Position numbers and translations under genes: made by a program. Shown here piece after piece: positions 44,905-57,067 of a stretch of DNA of 64,000 nucleotides (positions are counted from its first letter, which is position 1; each line of letters opens with the position of its first letter). The stretch is from Rhodopseudomonas pseudopalustris. GTDB taxonomy: Bacteria; Pseudomonadota; Alphaproteobacteria; Rhizobiales; Xanthobacteraceae. Location of the stretch: positions 1 to 64,000 of the forward strand of contig NZ_FODT01000005.1 in assembly GCF_900110435.1 (NCBI RefSeq), written 5' to 3'. The notes beneath the pieces were generated by a model that worked only from the letters and a program-made list of their open reading frames with translations, made no database searches and was not told the origin of the DNA.

Positions 44905-45864
44905 ATGGTCGTTCTCGTCGATACGGTCTCATCCACGCCCGTCCGCCCCCGGCATCCGGAGAAGGCGGCGCGCCCGGATTCGCTGTCGCCGAAGAAGCCG
45001 GACTGGATTCGCGTCCGGGCCCCGACCACCCGCGGCTACGGCGAGACGCGTTCGATCGTCAAGGAAAACGGCCTCGTTACAGTGTGCGAGGAGGCCGGCT
45101 GCCCGAATATCGGCGAGTGCTGGGACAAGAAGCACGCGACCTTCATGATCATGGGGGACACCTGCACCCGGGCTTGCGCGTTCTGCAACGTCAAGACCGG
45201 GCTCCCCGGCGCGCTCGATCCGAACGAGCCGGCCTATGTCGCCGAGGCCACCCGCAAGCTCGGCCTGGAGCATCTGGTGATCACCTCGGTCGATCGCGAC
45301 GATCTCGCCGACGGCGGCGCGGCGCATTTCGCCGCGACGATCCGGGCGGTGCGCGAGCATTGCCCAACCACCACGATCGAGATTCTGACGCCGGACTTCT
45401 TGCGCAAGGACGGCGCGCTGGACGTCGTGGTCGCCGCCAAGCCAGACGTGTTCAACCACAATCTGGAAACCGTGCCGTCGCGCTATCTCTCGGTGCGGCC
45501 CGGCGCGCGCTACTTCCATTCGATCCGGCTGCTGCAGCGGGTGAAGGAACTCGACCCCACGATCTTCACCAAATCCGGCATCATGGTCGGGCTCGGCGAG
45601 GAGCGCCACGAAGTGCTGCAGGTGATGGACGATCTGCGCTCCGCCGAGGTCGATTTCCTCACCATCGGGCAGTATCTGCAGCCGACCCGCAAGCATCACG
45701 CGGTGATGCGCTATGTCACGCCGGACGAGTTCGGCGGCTACGGCAAGACCGCCTATGCCAAGGGCTTTCTGATGGTGTCGGCGAGCCCGATGACGCGCTC
45801 CTCGCACCATGCCGGCGACGATTTCGCCAAGCTGCGGGCGGCGCGCGCGGCGCTGTCGCGCTGA
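44905..45864 (+). CDS. lipA: Lipoyl synthase
   Basis: The 319-residue radical-SAM enzyme inserts sulfur into octanoyl groups on lipoyl-dependent enzymes. The auxiliary cluster cysteines ([12 protein letters not shown]) near residue 61 and the radical-SAM motif CTRACAFC near 87 are intact, as is the C-terminal [10 protein letters not shown] with its conserved Ser. It is followed after 10 bases by a COQ10-like gene, probably in one transcript. Confidence 0.96.
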   Translation: MVVLVDTVSSTPVRPRHPEKAARPDSLSPKKPDWIRVRAPTTRGYGETRSIVKENGLVTVCEEAGCPNIGECWDKKHATFMIMGDTCTRACAFCNVKTGLPGALDPNEPAYVAEATRKLGLEHLVITSVDRDDLADGGAAHFAATIRAVREHCPTTTIEILTPDFLRKDGALDVVVAAKPDVFNHNLETVPSRYLSVRPGARYFHSIRLLQRVKELDPTIFTKSGIMVGLGEERHEVLQVMDDLRSAEVDFLTIGQYLQPTRKHHAVMRYVTPDEFGGYGKTAYAKGFLMVSASPMTRSSHHAGDDFAKLRAARAALSR

Positions 45865-45874
45865 GTCCGGGACG

Positions 45875-46348
45875 ATGCCGCAATTTTCCAGCAAGCGCCG
45901 GGTGCCGCACAGTGCGGAACAGATGTTCGACCTCGTCGCCGACGTCGAGCGCTATCCGCTATTCGTGCCGCTGTGCAAGGCGCTGCGGATCCGCCAGCGC
46001 ACGGTGCAGGATGACGGCACCGAAGTGGTGATCGCCGACATGACGGTGTCGTTCAAGCTGGTGCAGGAGACCTTCACCAGCCGCGTCACGCTCGACCGCG
46101 CCAATCTGAAGATCCTGGTCGAGTATCTGCAGGGTCCGTTCAGCAATCTCGAAAATCGCTGGACCTTCGTGGCGAAGACCGAGCGCGCCTGCGACGTCGG
46201 CTTTTTCATCGCCTACGAGTTCAAGAGCCGGATTCTGGCGACGCTGATGGGGGCGATGTTCGATACCGCGTTCCATCGCTTCGCCGAGGCGTTCGAGACT
46301 CGCGCCGATCAGGTCTATGGCGGCGCCCCGAAGCTGTCCCGGGTTTGA
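45875..46348 (+). CDS. COQ10/RatA-like START-domain protein
   Basis: The 157-residue product fits the polyketide-cyclase/START family: it begins MPQFSSKRRVPHSAEQMFDL and has LFVPLCKALRIRQR and GPFSNLENRWTF. In mitochondria the relative binds ubiquinone; in E. coli RatA is reported to act on ribosomes. Position after lipA fits an alphaproteobacterial COQ10-like protein. The ATG at 45875 is used because longer starts lie inside lipA. Confidence 0.85.
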   Translation: MPQFSSKRRVPHSAEQMFDLVADVERYPLFVPLCKALRIRQRTVQDDGTEVVIADMTVSFKLVQETFTSRVTLDRANLKILVEYLQGPFSNLENRWTFVAKTERACDVGFFIAYEFKSRILATLMGAMFDTAFHRFAEAFETRADQVYGGAPKLSRV

Positions 46349-46363
46349 TTGATGTTTGCTCCC

Positions 46364-46441
46364 TCGTAGCGAGGAGCGAAGCCGCGGAGCAATCCAGGCT
46401 GCACACGTCGTCTCGATTGCTTTGCGCCGCTCGCAATGGCG
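46364..46441. repeat. Dispersed repeat between convergent genes
   Basis: TCGTAGCGAGGAGCGAAGC, then GGAGCAATCC and, in inverse, GATTGCTTTGCGCCGCTCGC form a mosaic palindromic repeat well known from this group. It separates the COQ10-like gene and pncC and may act as a shared terminator. Confidence 0.65.
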
Positions 46442-46456
46442 GAGGTGGTCGCCGGA

Positions 46457-47083
46457 CTACGTCTTGTCCGGCTTCGGCTTGACCGCCTTCTTCGGCTGAG
46501 GCCGTTTCGCCGCCGCGCGTCGTGGCGAGCGGGCGACGCGCTTGTGCAAGTCGGCGGCCGGCGCGCGCTTTGTTTTCGGTGCCGGCTTCGGGCCGCGGGC
46601 GACGTCCAGCAGCATCCGCAGCGCTTCCACCACCGAGCGCTGTCGCACGTTGCTGCGGCCGATCGCGCCGAATCGCTGCTCACGATGCGCGATCCTGCCG
46701 TCGCGCGCAGCGACCGCGAAATGCACCAGCCCGACCGGTTTGCCGGGGGTCGCGCCGCCTGGACCGGCGATGCCGGTGATCGACACTGCGAGATCGACGT
46801 CGGCATTCTCCAGTGCGCCGACCGCCATCGCCAGCGCGGTTTCCTTGCTGACCGCGCCGAAGGTCGCAAGCGTCGCGGTGTCGACGCCGAGCATCGCGTG
46901 TTTGGCTTCATTCGAATAGGTGACGAAGCCGCGGTCGATCACGTCCGACGAGCCGGGAATGTCGGTGAGCGCGCCGGCGACCAGGCCGCCGGTGCAGGAT
47001 TCAGCCGTCGCGATGGTGAGTTTGCGCGAGCGGCAAAGGTCGAGCAACGCGCGGGCGAGGGCACGGGCGTCGTTGCTGCTCAT
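46457..47083 (-). CDS. pncC: CinA C-terminal family nicotinamide-nucleotide amidase
   Basis: The 208-residue protein matches the CinA C-terminal domain (ATAESCTGGLVAGALTDIPG near residue 25, TGIAGPGGATPGKPVG near 105), which deamidates NMN to NaMN in pyridine nucleotide recycling. The last 45 residues are an unusual Lys/Arg/Pro-rich tail (SPRRAAAKRPQPKKAVKP), possibly nucleic-acid-binding or simply disordered. It starts one base after the ispDF stop, so the two form one transcript. Confidence 0.9.
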   Translation of the reverse strand: MSSNDARALARALLDLCRSRKLTIATAESCTGGLVAGALTDIPGSSDVIDRGFVTYSNEAKHAMLGVDTATLATFGAVSKETALAMAVGALENADVDLAVSITGIAGPGGATPGKPVGLVHFAVAARDGRIAHREQRFGAIGRSNVRQRSVVEALRMLLDVARGPKPAPKTKRAPAADLHKRVARSPRRAAAKRPQPKKAVKPKPDKT

Positions 47084-47084
47084 C

Positions 47085-48281
47085 TCAGCCGGCCAGTCCT
47101 TCGGCGCCCCAGGGCAGCCGGATGGTGGCGGACGCGGTGGCGGCGATGCCTTCCTCGCGCCCGGTGAAGCCGAGCCTTTCGCTGGTGGTGGCCTTGACCG
47201 CGATGCGCGACACGGTAAGCCCGGTGATCTCGGCGATCCTGGCGCGCATCGCCTCGCGCAGCGGGCCGATCTTCGGCCGTTCGCAGATCATCGTCACTTC
47301 GAGATTGGCGATGCGGCCGCCGCGCGCGGCGACACGCTCGACCGCGTACTTCAAGAACTTGTCGGAGGCCGCGCCCTTCCATTGCGGATCGGTCGGCGGG
47401 AAGTGCGAGCCGATGTCGCCGTCCGCCAGCGCGCCGAGGATCGCGTCGACCAGCGCGTGCAAGCCGACGTCACCATCGGAATGCGCAAGGAAGCCGCGAT
47501 TGTGCGGCACCTTCAGCCCGCACAGCCAGACGTGATCGCCGTCGCCGAAGGCGTGAACGTCGTAGCCGGTGCCCGTGCGGATGTCGCCGAGCAGCGCGGT
47601 GAGGCGACTCTCTTCGCGGATGAAATCGTCCGGCGTCGTCAGTTTCATGTTGGCAGCATCGCCTTCAAAGGTTGAGACCGTCAATCCTGCCCACTCGGCG
47701 ATCGCGGCGTCGTCGGTGAAATCGTCGCGGCCGTCGCGCGCGGCGCGGCGATGCGCATCGAGGATGACGTCGAAGCGGAACGCCTGCGGGGTCTGCGCGA
47801 TTCGCAACCGCGCGCGGTCCGGCGTCGCCTCGACGCAGCCTTCGGCGTTGATCTGCTTGACGGTGTCGTTGATCGCGACGACCGGCAGCGCGGCGCCGGT
47901 CTGACCTGCGGCGACGATCGCGCGCGAGATCAGATCGGGCGTGACAAAGGGACGCGCTGCGTCGTGGATCAGCACGATGTCAGGGTTCAACTCCGCCAGC
48001 GCCTCCAGCCCGGCGCGAACCGAGCCCTGTCGGGTCGCGCCGCCGCCGACCGCGGGACGGAAGTTCAGGCCTGTCACGGCGTCGTTGAAGATCGCGGTGT
48101 CGTCCGGGTTAGTCACCGGCTGGACCGCAAACACCTCCGGGTGAGTGCAAAACGGCTGCAAAGCACGTGCGATAACCGGTCGGCCGGCCAGCGTTCGGTA
48201 TTGCTTGGGGCCGCCCGCGCCTGCGCGGAGGCCGCGGCCGGCGGCGACGATGATGGCGGCAGTGCGGGGGGGATTCGGCAT
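47085..48281 (-). CDS. ispDF: Bifunctional IspD/IspF isoprenoid enzyme
   Basis: The 398-residue fusion carries out two steps of the MEP pathway. The IspD half (residues 1 to about 225) has IIVAAGRGLRAGAGGPKQY and IHDAARPFVTPDL. The IspF half (about 235-398) has GTGYDVHAF, LAHSDGDVGLHALVDAILG and DIGSHFPPTD, which bind the metal and MEcPP. The fusion is typical of alphaproteobacteria. It heads the short operon with pncC and is divergent from dusB. Confidence 0.95.
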   Translation of the reverse strand: MPNPPRTAAIIVAAGRGLRAGAGGPKQYRTLAGRPVIARALQPFCTHPEVFAVQPVTNPDDTAIFNDAVTGLNFRPAVGGGATRQGSVRAGLEALAELNPDIVLIHDAARPFVTPDLISRAIVAAGQTGAALPVVAINDTVKQINAEGCVEATPDRARLRIAQTPQAFRFDVILDAHRRAARDGRDDFTDDAAIAEWAGLTVSTFEGDAANMKLTTPDDFIREESRLTALLGDIRTGTGYDVHAFGDGDHVWLCGLKVPHNRGFLAHSDGDVGLHALVDAILGALADGDIGSHFPPTDPQWKGAASDKFLKYAVERVAARGGRIANLEVTMICERPKIGPLREAMRARIAEITGLTVSRIAVKATTSERLGFTGREEGIAATASATIRLPWGAEGLAG

Positions 48282-48481
48282 AGGTGTCGGGATCAGCTTA
48301 CTGAAAGTTGGAATTGGAAGCGTGGTGGACAGCCCTTACCACGACCGGCGTGGATTCAGCATGTTTCCGTCTTCTCCCACAGGAGGGAATTGCTGCAATG
48401 CACTTGCATGTCTGCAATTACTGGCTAAACTGTAGGCAATGGCATAACATGCTCAAACATTGAGCTAGGCCAGTCGCAATC

Positions 48482-49543
48482 ATGCGGTGGCGACAGAATG
48501 AGCAGCTTGTGATCCACCCAACAGTAACAGCTTTGCCGGCTTTGAGGATTGGCAATATTGCGGTGGCCAATCGGGTGCTGCTGGCGCCGATGTCCGGCAT
48601 TACCGACGCTCCTTTCCGCAAACAGGTCGCAGCTCTCGGGGCCGGATTGGTGGTGTCCGAGATGACCGCGAGCGAAGACCTTGTCCAGGGGCGCGCAATG
48701 TCGGTCCGCCGCTGCGACGCCATCGACGGTGCCCCGCACGTTGTCCAGCTCGCCGGCTGCGAACCGCACTGGATGGCGGAAGGCGCCCGGATCGCTGAGG
48801 CGGGCGGCGCCGACATCATCGACATCAATATGGGCTGCCCGGCGCGGCATGTGACCGGCGGCCAATCCGGCTCGGCGTTGATGCGTGATCTCGATCACGC
48901 ACTGACGCTGATCGAGGCCACGATCGACGCAGTGCGCGTGCCGGTGACGCTGAAGATGCGGCTCGGCTGGGATGAGCGCTCGCTCAACGCGCCGGAATTG
49001 GCGCGGCGGGCTGAGGCCGCCGGCGTCCAATTAGTGACGGTTCACGGCCGCACCCGCAGTCAGTTCTACAAAGGCGAGGCCGACTGGCGCGCGGTCCGCG
49101 CCGTTCGCGAGGCGATCAGCATTCCACTGGTCGTCAACGGCGATATTACGACGTATCACATGGCGGTCGAAGCGCTCGACCAGTCCGGCGCCGACGCGGT
49201 AATGATCGGCCGCGGTGCGCAGGGGCAGCCCTGGCTGCCGGGCCAGATCGGCCGGCGGCTGCAGACCGGGATCGCCGAGGCGATGCCGTCGCTCGCCGAA
49301 CAGTTCGACTATCTCCGCAGCCTCTATGACGGCGTGCTGAGTTTGTACGGACAACGCATTGGGCTGCGCCACGCTCGCAAGCATCTCGGCTGGTCGCTCG
49401 ACGTCGCCGCAGCGGCGAGCGGCGCGCCGCCGGCGGCGCTGAAAAGTTGGCGGGCCCAGATCCTGACCGAGGAAAATCCGGTCCGTGTGCATCGTGCGCT
49501 TGCCGATGCCTACGACGATTTCGCCTGGAGAGCCGCAGCATGA
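48482..49543 (+). CDS. dusB: tRNA-dihydrouridine synthase DusB (NifR3)
   Basis: The 353-residue flavoenzyme reduces uridine in tRNA. It shows the FMN-binding [15 protein letters not shown], the catalytic Cys of [12 protein letters not shown], and the family's [16 protein letters not shown]. It sits first in the nitrogen regulation operon, where it was first named nifR3. Its stop overlaps the ntrB start by four bases. The exact start is uncertain; later in-frame GTG codons (for example 48510) are possible. Confidence 0.92.
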   Translation: MRWRQNEQLVIHPTVTALPALRIGNIAVANRVLLAPMSGITDAPFRKQVAALGAGLVVSEMTASEDLVQGRAMSVRRCDAIDGAPHVVQLAGCEPHWMAEGARIAEAGGADIIDINMGCPARHVTGGQSGSALMRDLDHALTLIEATIDAVRVPVTLKMRLGWDERSLNAPELARRAEAAGVQLVTVHGRTRSQFYKGEADWRAVRAVREAISIPLVVNGDITTYHMAVEALDQSGADAVMIGRGAQGQPWLPGQIGRRLQTGIAEAMPSLAEQFDYLRSLYDGVLSLYGQRIGLRHARKHLGWSLDVAAAASGAPPAALKSWRAQILTEENPVRVHRALADAYDDFAWRAAA

Positions 49544-50712
49544 CCGTGTTCCTTGAACAGCGCCACGCCAAGCCGACCGAAAGCGATGCGATCCTCAACG
49601 CGCTGCCCAATCCCGTGCTGCTGATCGGGCCGGACGGCAAGATCATCGATGCCAACATGGCGGCGGAATCGTTCTTCGAGATTTCGACGCAGCTCTTACG
49701 GCGGCAATCGCTGACAGAGCTGGTGCCGTTCGGCAGTCCGCTCCTGGCGCTGATTGACCAGGTCCGCAGCGGCAATTCGCCGGTCAACGAGTACAAGGTC
49801 GATCTCGGCACGCCGCGGATCGGTTCCGATCGCCAGGTCGATCTGCACGTCGCGCCGCTGAACGAGCGTCCGGGGCATATTGTCGTGATGCTGCAGGAGC
49901 GTACCATCGCGGACAAGATGGACCGGCAGCTCACCCATCGCAGCGCCGCGCGCTCGGTGATCGCGCTGGCGGCGATGCTCGCGCACGAGATCAAAAACCC
50001 GCTGTCCGGCATCCGCGGCGCGGCGCAACTGCTCGAGCAGCAGGCGTCGTCGGAAGATCGGATGCTGACGCGGCTGATCTGCGACGAGGCCGACCGCATC
50101 GTCACCCTGGTCGATCGCATGGAAGTGTTCGGCGACGACCGCCCGGTGGCGCGCGGGCCGGTCAACATTCATTCCGTGTTCGATCACGTCAAACGGCTGG
50201 CGCAGTCCGGCTTCGCACGCAACATCAAATTCGTCGAGGACTACGACCCGTCGCTGCCGCCGGTGCTCGCCAATCAGGATCAGCTGATTCAGGTGTTTCT
50301 CAACCTGGTGAAGAACGCCGCCGAAGCCGTGGTCGATCTCGGGAGCGACGCCGAGATTCATCTCACGACCGCGTTTCGTCCCGGCGTGCGGCTGTCGGTG
50401 CCGGGCAAAAAGACTCGTGTGTCACTGCCGCTGGAATTCTGCGTCAAGGACAACGGTCCCGGCGTGCCGGAAGACCTGTTGCCGAATCTGTTCGATCCGT
50501 TCGTCACCACCAAGGCGTCGGGATCCGGGCTCGGGCTCGCGCTGGTCGCCAAGATCGTCGGCGATCACGGCGGAATCATCGAGTGTGAATCGCAGCCACG
50601 CAAGACCTCGTTCCGCGTGCTGCTGCCGATGTTCAGCACGGCGAAGAACGGCAATCAAAGCAACGGCGAGGACGTGCCGGCGTCATCCCATGCCTCTCAG
50701 ACTGCAAGATGA
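49540..50712 (+). CDS. ntrB: Nitrogen-sensor histidine kinase NtrB
   Basis: The 390-residue kinase/phosphatase has a PAS domain (residues 15-125, [20 protein letters not shown]), the phospho-accepting His149 ([11 protein letters not shown]) and an HATPase domain with [20 protein letters not shown] and [12 protein letters not shown]. It has no membrane segment, as expected for a cytoplasmic sensor controlled by PII (GlnB). It starts within the dusB stop (ATGA) and is followed after nine bases by ntrC. Confidence 0.95.
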   Translation: MTVFLEQRHAKPTESDAILNALPNPVLLIGPDGKIIDANMAAESFFEISTQLLRRQSLTELVPFGSPLLALIDQVRSGNSPVNEYKVDLGTPRIGSDRQVDLHVAPLNERPGHIVVMLQERTIADKMDRQLTHRSAARSVIALAAMLAHEIKNPLSGIRGAAQLLEQQASSEDRMLTRLICDEADRIVTLVDRMEVFGDDRPVARGPVNIHSVFDHVKRLAQSGFARNIKFVEDYDPSLPPVLANQDQLIQVFLNLVKNAAEAVVDLGSDAEIHLTTAFRPGVRLSVPGKKTRVSLPLEFCVKDNGPGVPEDLLPNLFDPFVTTKASGSGLGLALVAKIVGDHGGIIECESQPRKTSFRVLLPMFSTAKNGNQSNGEDVPASSHASQTAR

Positions 50713-50721
50713 GGACTAGCA

Positions 50722-52164
<1,443 letters not shown>

Positions 52165-52319
52165 CCGTTCGGCGGTTTCTTTGCCTGTGGACCGCGTAGT
52201 CGCCCGAGGTGTTGTGGGCGGCACGCCGCGATATTGTCGCAATTGAGCAACAATGTTGTAGGAATGCATCACCGCTAGCTCGGCTGCGGCGGCCCGTCGC
52301 ATTCATTGATTATTGCCAG

Positions 52320-54608
52320 ATGACCAGCGCAGAGACGTCGACCCAAACCGTTGACGACCCGTCGATCGCCGAGCCGCGCACGGCGACGTGGCGTAGGCTG
52401 TTGCCGCCGATCGCCGTGGGCGTGGCGCTGCTGTCGGCGTTTCTGACGTTCGTCGTCCTGACCGGGCTGGCGCCGATCTCACCGACCCGGGACGTCGTGG
52501 TGACGTTCCTGCTGATCAACGCCGCCACTGTTCTGCTGCTGGTGGCGATCATTGCCGGCGAAGTCTGGAAAATTATCCAGGCCCGGCGTCGGGGCCGGGC
52601 AGCGGCGCGGCTGCATGTCCAGATCGTCAGCCTGTTTTCGGTGATCGCGGCGCTGCCGGCGGCGCTGGTGTCGATCGTGGCCAACGTCACGCTGGACCGC
52701 GGCCTCGACCGGCTGTTCTCCGGGCCGACCCGCGCGGTGATCCAGAACTCGCTGATCGTCGCCAACGCCTATCTGCATGAGCACGGCCAGCTGATCCGCG
52801 GCGATATTCTCGGCATGGCGAGCGACATCTCACATGCCCGACCGCTGTTCGATCAGGACCGCAAGTCGTTCCGCGAATTCCTCACCACCAATGCGGCGTC
52901 GCGCAATCTTCCCGGCGCGATGCTGATCGATAAGGACCGCAATATCCTGGAATCGGCGCAGACCGGCATCCAGCGCGATTTCGATACTCCTGCGCCCGAG
53001 TTTCTCGGCAATGTCGACGACACCGAGCCGCAGATCGCCGTGTTCATCGAGGCCAACTACGTCGCCGCGGTGATCCGGCTGAAGAGTTTCGACGACACCT
53101 TCCTTTATGTCGCCCGGCTGCTCGACCCGCGGGTGGTGGCGCAGCTGCGGCAGACCCAGGCCAGCGTCGCTGAATATGCCGAGATCGAAGCGCGCCGGCT
53201 CGGCGTGCAGGTGGCGTTCGCGCTGATGTTCACGGTGATCGCGCTGACGGTGCTGATGTCGTCGGTGCTGATCGGGTTGAACTTCGCCAATTGGCTGGTG
53301 GCGCCGATCCGCCGCCTGATGGGCGCGGCCAAGATGGTCTCGACCGGCGATCTGCACGTGCAGGTTCCGGTGTTCAAGTCCGAAGGCGATCTCTCGCAAC
53401 TCGGCGAGACCTTCAACAAGATGACCAAGGAACTGCGCACCCAGCGCGACGAGCTGGTCAGCGCCAGCGACCTGATCGACAGCCGCCGCCGTTTCATCGA
53501 GGCGGTGCTGTCGTCGGCCAGCGCCGGCATCATCGGCGTCGACGGTTCGCTCAGCATCGGCATTCTCAACCGTTCGGCGGAGAAGCTGATCGGGCATTCG
53601 GAGTCGGAAACGCTCGGCCATCCGCTGTCCGAGGTTCTTCCCGAACTCGACGAGATGATGGCGGCTGCCTGCGACGGCGCGCAACGGCTGGTGCAGGGGC
53701 AGATCACCATCACCCGCGACGGCCGCGAGCGCATCCTGTCGGTGCGGGTCACGGCCGAGCAGACCGGCCATACGCGGGACAGCTACATCATCACCCTCGA
53801 TGATATCACCGAGCTGGTCTCGGCGCAGCGGACCTCCGCCTGGGGCGATGTCGCTCGCCGGATCGCACACGAGATCAAGAACCCGCTGACGCCGATCCAG
53901 CTCTCGGCGGAGCGGATCAAGCGCAAGTTCGGCAAGGTGATCATCGAAGACAAGGGCATCTTCGAGCAGTGCACCGACACCATCGTCCGCCAGGTCGACG
54001 ACATCCGGCGCATGGTCGACGAATTCTCGCGCTTCGCGCGGATGCCGAAGCCGGTGATCGAGGGCGAGGATGTCGCCGACACCATTCGTCAAGTCGTGTT
54101 CCTGATGCGCGTCGGGCATCCCGACGTCGACATCGAAGCAGAGATCAAGGACGATCCGCTGCGGGCGCGGTTCGACCGCCGCCTGATTTCGCAGGCGCTG
54201 ACCAACATCATCAAGAACGCGACCGAAGCGATCGAGGCCGTGCCGCCCGAGGAACTCGGCAAGGGCAAGATCGAAGTGGTCGCGGCGCGCGACGGCGAAG
54301 ACGTCGTGATCGATGTGATCGACAACGGCATCGGCCTGCCCAAACAAAGCCGCTCGCGGCTGCTCGAACCCTACGTGACGACGCGCGAGAAGGGCACCGG
54401 ACTCGGGCTCGCGATCGTCGGGCGGGTGCTGGTGGATCACGGCGGGGGAATCGAACTCAACGACGCATCCGATATCAGGCCCGGGCAACGCGGCGCCTGG
54501 ATGCGATTGCGATTCGCGATGTCCGGGCAACCCGTGGCACCGCCAGCCGGTGAACCAAAAAGCAAAGTCGGCAACGAACCAAGAATAGAAGCTGCGAGCA
54601 GCGGTTGA
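52320..54608 (+). CDS. ntrY: Membrane histidine kinase NtrY
   Basis: The 762-residue kinase has two N-terminal membrane segments plus a third (residues 25-110: SAFLTFVVLTGLAP, VVTFLLINAATVLLLVAIIA), a periplasmic sensing part, another membrane helix (VAFALMFTVIALTVLMSSVL near 310), a HAMP domain, a PAS domain, then H517 ([13 protein letters not shown]) and an HATPase domain. The start ATG 52320 precedes MTSAETSTQ; longer frames overlap the intergenic region. It forms a pair with NtrX. Confidence 0.94.
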   Translation: MTSAETSTQTVDDPSIAEPRTATWRRLLPPIAVGVALLSAFLTFVVLTGLAPISPTRDVVVTFLLINAATVLLLVAIIAGEVWKIIQARRRGRAAARLHVQIVSLFSVIAALPAALVSIVANVTLDRGLDRLFSGPTRAVIQNSLIVANAYLHEHGQLIRGDILGMASDISHARPLFDQDRKSFREFLTTNAASRNLPGAMLIDKDRNILESAQTGIQRDFDTPAPEFLGNVDDTEPQIAVFIEANYVAAVIRLKSFDDTFLYVARLLDPRVVAQLRQTQASVAEYAEIEARRLGVQVAFALMFTVIALTVLMSSVLIGLNFANWLVAPIRRLMGAAKMVSTGDLHVQVPVFKSEGDLSQLGETFNKMTKELRTQRDELVSASDLIDSRRRFIEAVLSSASAGIIGVDGSLSIGILNRSAEKLIGHSESETLGHPLSEVLPELDEMMAAACDGAQRLVQGQITITRDGRERILSVRVTAEQTGHTRDSYIITLDDITELVSAQRTSAWGDVARRIAHEIKNPLTPIQLSAERIKRKFGKVIIEDKGIFEQCTDTIVRQVDDIRRMVDEFSRFARMPKPVIEGEDVADTIRQVVFLMRVGHPDVDIEAEIKDDPLRARFDRRLISQALTNIIKNATEAIEAVPPEELGKGKIEVVAARDGEDVVIDVIDNGIGLPKQSRSRLLEPYVTTREKGTGLGLAIVGRVLVDHGGGIELNDASDIRPGQRGAWMRLRFAMSGQPVAPPAGEPKSKVGNEPRIEAASSG

Positions 54609-54626
54609 CATTGACAGGCGTGACAC

Positions 54627-55994
54627 ATGGCTAATGACATCCTGATCGTTGACGACGAGGCGGACATTCGCGATCTCGTCGCCGGGATTCTCGAGGACGA
54701 AGGCTTCACCACGCGCACCGCGCGGGACAGCGATTCCGCGCTGGCGGAAATCTCGAATCGTCGTCCGAACCTGATCTTCCTCGACATCTGGCTGCAGGGC
54801 AGCAAGCTCGACGGCCTGCAGTTGCTCGAACAGATCAAGAAGGATCACGCCGAAGTTCCAGTGGTGATGATCTCCGGCCACGGCAACATCGAAACCGCGG
54901 TGGCTGCGATCAAGCGCGGCGCCTACGACTTCATCGAGAAGCCGTTCAAGTCCGACCGGCTGATCCTGGTGGCGACACGGGCGCTTGAGACTTCGCGGCT
55001 CAAACGCGAAGTGCGCGAGTTGAAGCAGCAGGCGCCGTCCGCCTCGACGCTGATGGGCCGCTCCGCCTGCATGAATCAGCTCCGCCAGACCATCGAGCGC
55101 GCCGCCAAGGCCAACAGCCGCATCCTGATCGTCGGCCCGTCAGGCGCCGGCAAGGAACTCGCCGCTCGCACGCTGCACAACGCCTCGGGCCGCACCGACG
55201 GCCCGTTCGTGGTGATCAACGCCGCCGCGATCACGCCGGAGCGAATGGAGGTCGAGCTGTTCGGCGTCGAGCCGAACGGCGAGCATCCGCGCAAGGCGGG
55301 CGCGCTGGAAGAAGCGCATGGCGGCACGCTGTTCATCGACGAAATCGCCGACATGCCGCGCGAGACCCAGAACAAGATTCTGCGTGTGCTGGTCGAGCAG
55401 ACCTTCCAGCGCTCGGGCGGCACCGCCAAGGTCAATGTCGACGTCCGTATTGTCTCGTCGACTGCGCGCAATCTCGAAGAGGAGATCGCGGAAGGACGCT
55501 TCCGCGAGGATTTGTATCATCGTCTGTCGGTGGTGCCGATCCGGGTGCCGCCGCTGTCGGAGCGGCGCGAGGATATCCCCGAATTGATCGAATACTTCAT
55601 GGAGCAGATTTCGGCGGCGACCGGCCTGCCGAAACGTCAGATCGGGCAGGACGCGATGGCGGTGCTGCAGTCGCATGTCTGGCCCGGCAACGTCCGCCAG
55701 CTCCGCAACAACGTCGAGCGCGTGATGATTCTCGCCGGCGGCGGACCCGACTCGGTGATCACTGCCGACATGCTGCCGCAAGACGTCGGCTCGATGGTGC
55801 CGACGATGCCGACCGGCAACAATGGCGAGCACATCATGGGCCTGCCGCTGCGCGAGGCCCGCGAAGTGTTCGAGCGCGATTATCTGATCGCGCAGATCAG
55901 CCGGTTCTCGGGCAACATCTCGCGCACCGCCGAGTTCGTCGGCATGGAGCGCTCGGCGCTGCATCGCAAGCTCAAGGCGCTCGGCGTCGGCTGA
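54627..55994 (+). CDS. ntrX: Response regulator NtrX
   Basis: The 455-residue regulator has a receiver domain with Asp53, an AAA+ domain with GPSGAGKE and GGTLFIDEIAD, and a C-terminal Fis-like helix-turn-helix ending in RTAEFVGMERSALHRK. The position of the sigma-54 GAFTGA loop holds an unrelated sequence (FGVEPNGEHPRKAGALEEA), as in other NtrX proteins, so it is not expected to activate sigma-54 promoters in the usual way. Confidence 0.95.
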   Translation: MANDILIVDDEADIRDLVAGILEDEGFTTRTARDSDSALAEISNRRPNLIFLDIWLQGSKLDGLQLLEQIKKDHAEVPVVMISGHGNIETAVAAIKRGAYDFIEKPFKSDRLILVATRALETSRLKREVRELKQQAPSASTLMGRSACMNQLRQTIERAAKANSRILIVGPSGAGKELAARTLHNASGRTDGPFVVINAAAITPERMEVELFGVEPNGEHPRKAGALEEAHGGTLFIDEIADMPRETQNKILRVLVEQTFQRSGGTAKVNVDVRIVSSTARNLEEEIAEGRFREDLYHRLSVVPIRVPPLSERREDIPELIEYFMEQISAATGLPKRQIGQDAMAVLQSHVWPGNVRQLRNNVERVMILAGGGPDSVITADMLPQDVGSMVPTMPTGNNGEHIMGLPLREAREVFERDYLIAQISRFSGNISRTAEFVGMERSALHRKLKALGVG

Positions 55995-56030
55995 GCATCG
56001 TCCATCTGAACGCACCACCGGATCTGTTTG

Positions 56031-56888
56031 ATGTCGCGCATCGCCTATGTGAACGGCCGTTACCAGGACATGCGCGACGCCAGCGTGAACATCGAAGACC
56101 GCGGCTATCAATTCGCCGACGGGGTTTACGAAGTCTGCGAGGTGCGGACCGGCAAGCTCGTCGACATGCCGCGGCACCTGACACGGTTGCAGCGATCACT
56201 GCGCGAACTGCGGATCGCGCTGCCGATGCCGCTGTCGTCGCTGGCGGTGATCCTGCACGAGGTGGTGCGGCGCAATCGTGTTCGTTTCGGCATCGTCTAT
56301 CTGCAGATCAGTCGTGGCGTGGCCCGACGCGATCATGGATTTCCGCTGAAGCCGGTGAGGCCGAGCGTCGTGGTGACCGCGCGGACGATCGACCCGGCCA
56401 AGGGCGCCGCCAATGCGGCGCGCGGTATCAAGGTGATCACCGTTCCGGAGAATCGCTGGCCGCGGGTCGACATCAAATCAACGGCGCTGCTGCCGAACGT
56501 GCTGGCGAAACAGGCGGCGCGCGAGGCCGGCGCCTATGAGGCGTGGTACGTCGACGGCGACGGCTTCGTGACCGAAGGCTCGTCGAGCAACGCCTGGATC
56601 GTCACCAAAGAGGGGCGTGTGGTGACGCGCCCGGACAGCTCCGGCATTTTGTCCGGGGTCACCCGAGGCGTTCTGATCGAAGCGCTGGAGGCGCTGCAGA
56701 TCCGCTTCGAGGAACGTCCGTTCACGCCGGCCGAGGCGGTTGACGCAGCGGAAGCGTTCATCACTGCGTCGAGCATGATCGTGATGCCGGTGGTCACGAT
56801 CGATGGTCATGCGATCGGAAGTGGCAAGCCGGGGCCGGTGGCTCGCCGCCTGCGCGAGCAATTCCATCGCTTTTCGGCCTTTTCCTGA
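56031..56888 (+). CDS. dat: Class IV aminotransferase (D-amino-acid transaminase type)
   Basis: The 285-residue PLP enzyme has the family's start (MSRIAYVNGRY, IEDRGYQFADGVYEV), the catalytic lysine within VDIKSTALLPNVLAKQ, and TEGSSSNAWIV for phosphate binding. It most likely converts D-Ala and alpha-ketoglutarate to pyruvate and D-Glu for cell-wall use; a branched-chain role cannot be excluded. It follows ntrX after 36 bases. Confidence 0.9.
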   Translation: MSRIAYVNGRYQDMRDASVNIEDRGYQFADGVYEVCEVRTGKLVDMPRHLTRLQRSLRELRIALPMPLSSLAVILHEVVRRNRVRFGIVYLQISRGVARRDHGFPLKPVRPSVVVTARTIDPAKGAANAARGIKVITVPENRWPRVDIKSTALLPNVLAKQAAREAGAYEAWYVDGDGFVTEGSSSNAWIVTKEGRVVTRPDSSGILSGVTRGVLIEALEALQIRFEERPFTPAEAVDAAEAFITASSMIVMPVVTIDGHAIGSGKPGPVARRLREQFHRFSAFS

Positions 56889-57067
56889 TTTTTGCAGCCA
56901 ACGCGGCACAGCTTCCGATTTAGCTGCTTGCCTAAAAAGCACGCGTGCCGTCTAATCTCTCCGTCAGTTTCCGGAGGGGGATCTCAGGGGAACTGACAAC
57001 CGAAATGGAGCTCCGCAGAGAGACGCATTTCGGCAAGAAAATACCCATTCCAATTGCGGGAATAAAA

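Noticed and set aside
54627-55994. NtrX as a damaged sigma-54 activator
   Set aside because: The missing GAFTGA loop is normal for NtrX proteins, so it is not a sign of decay.
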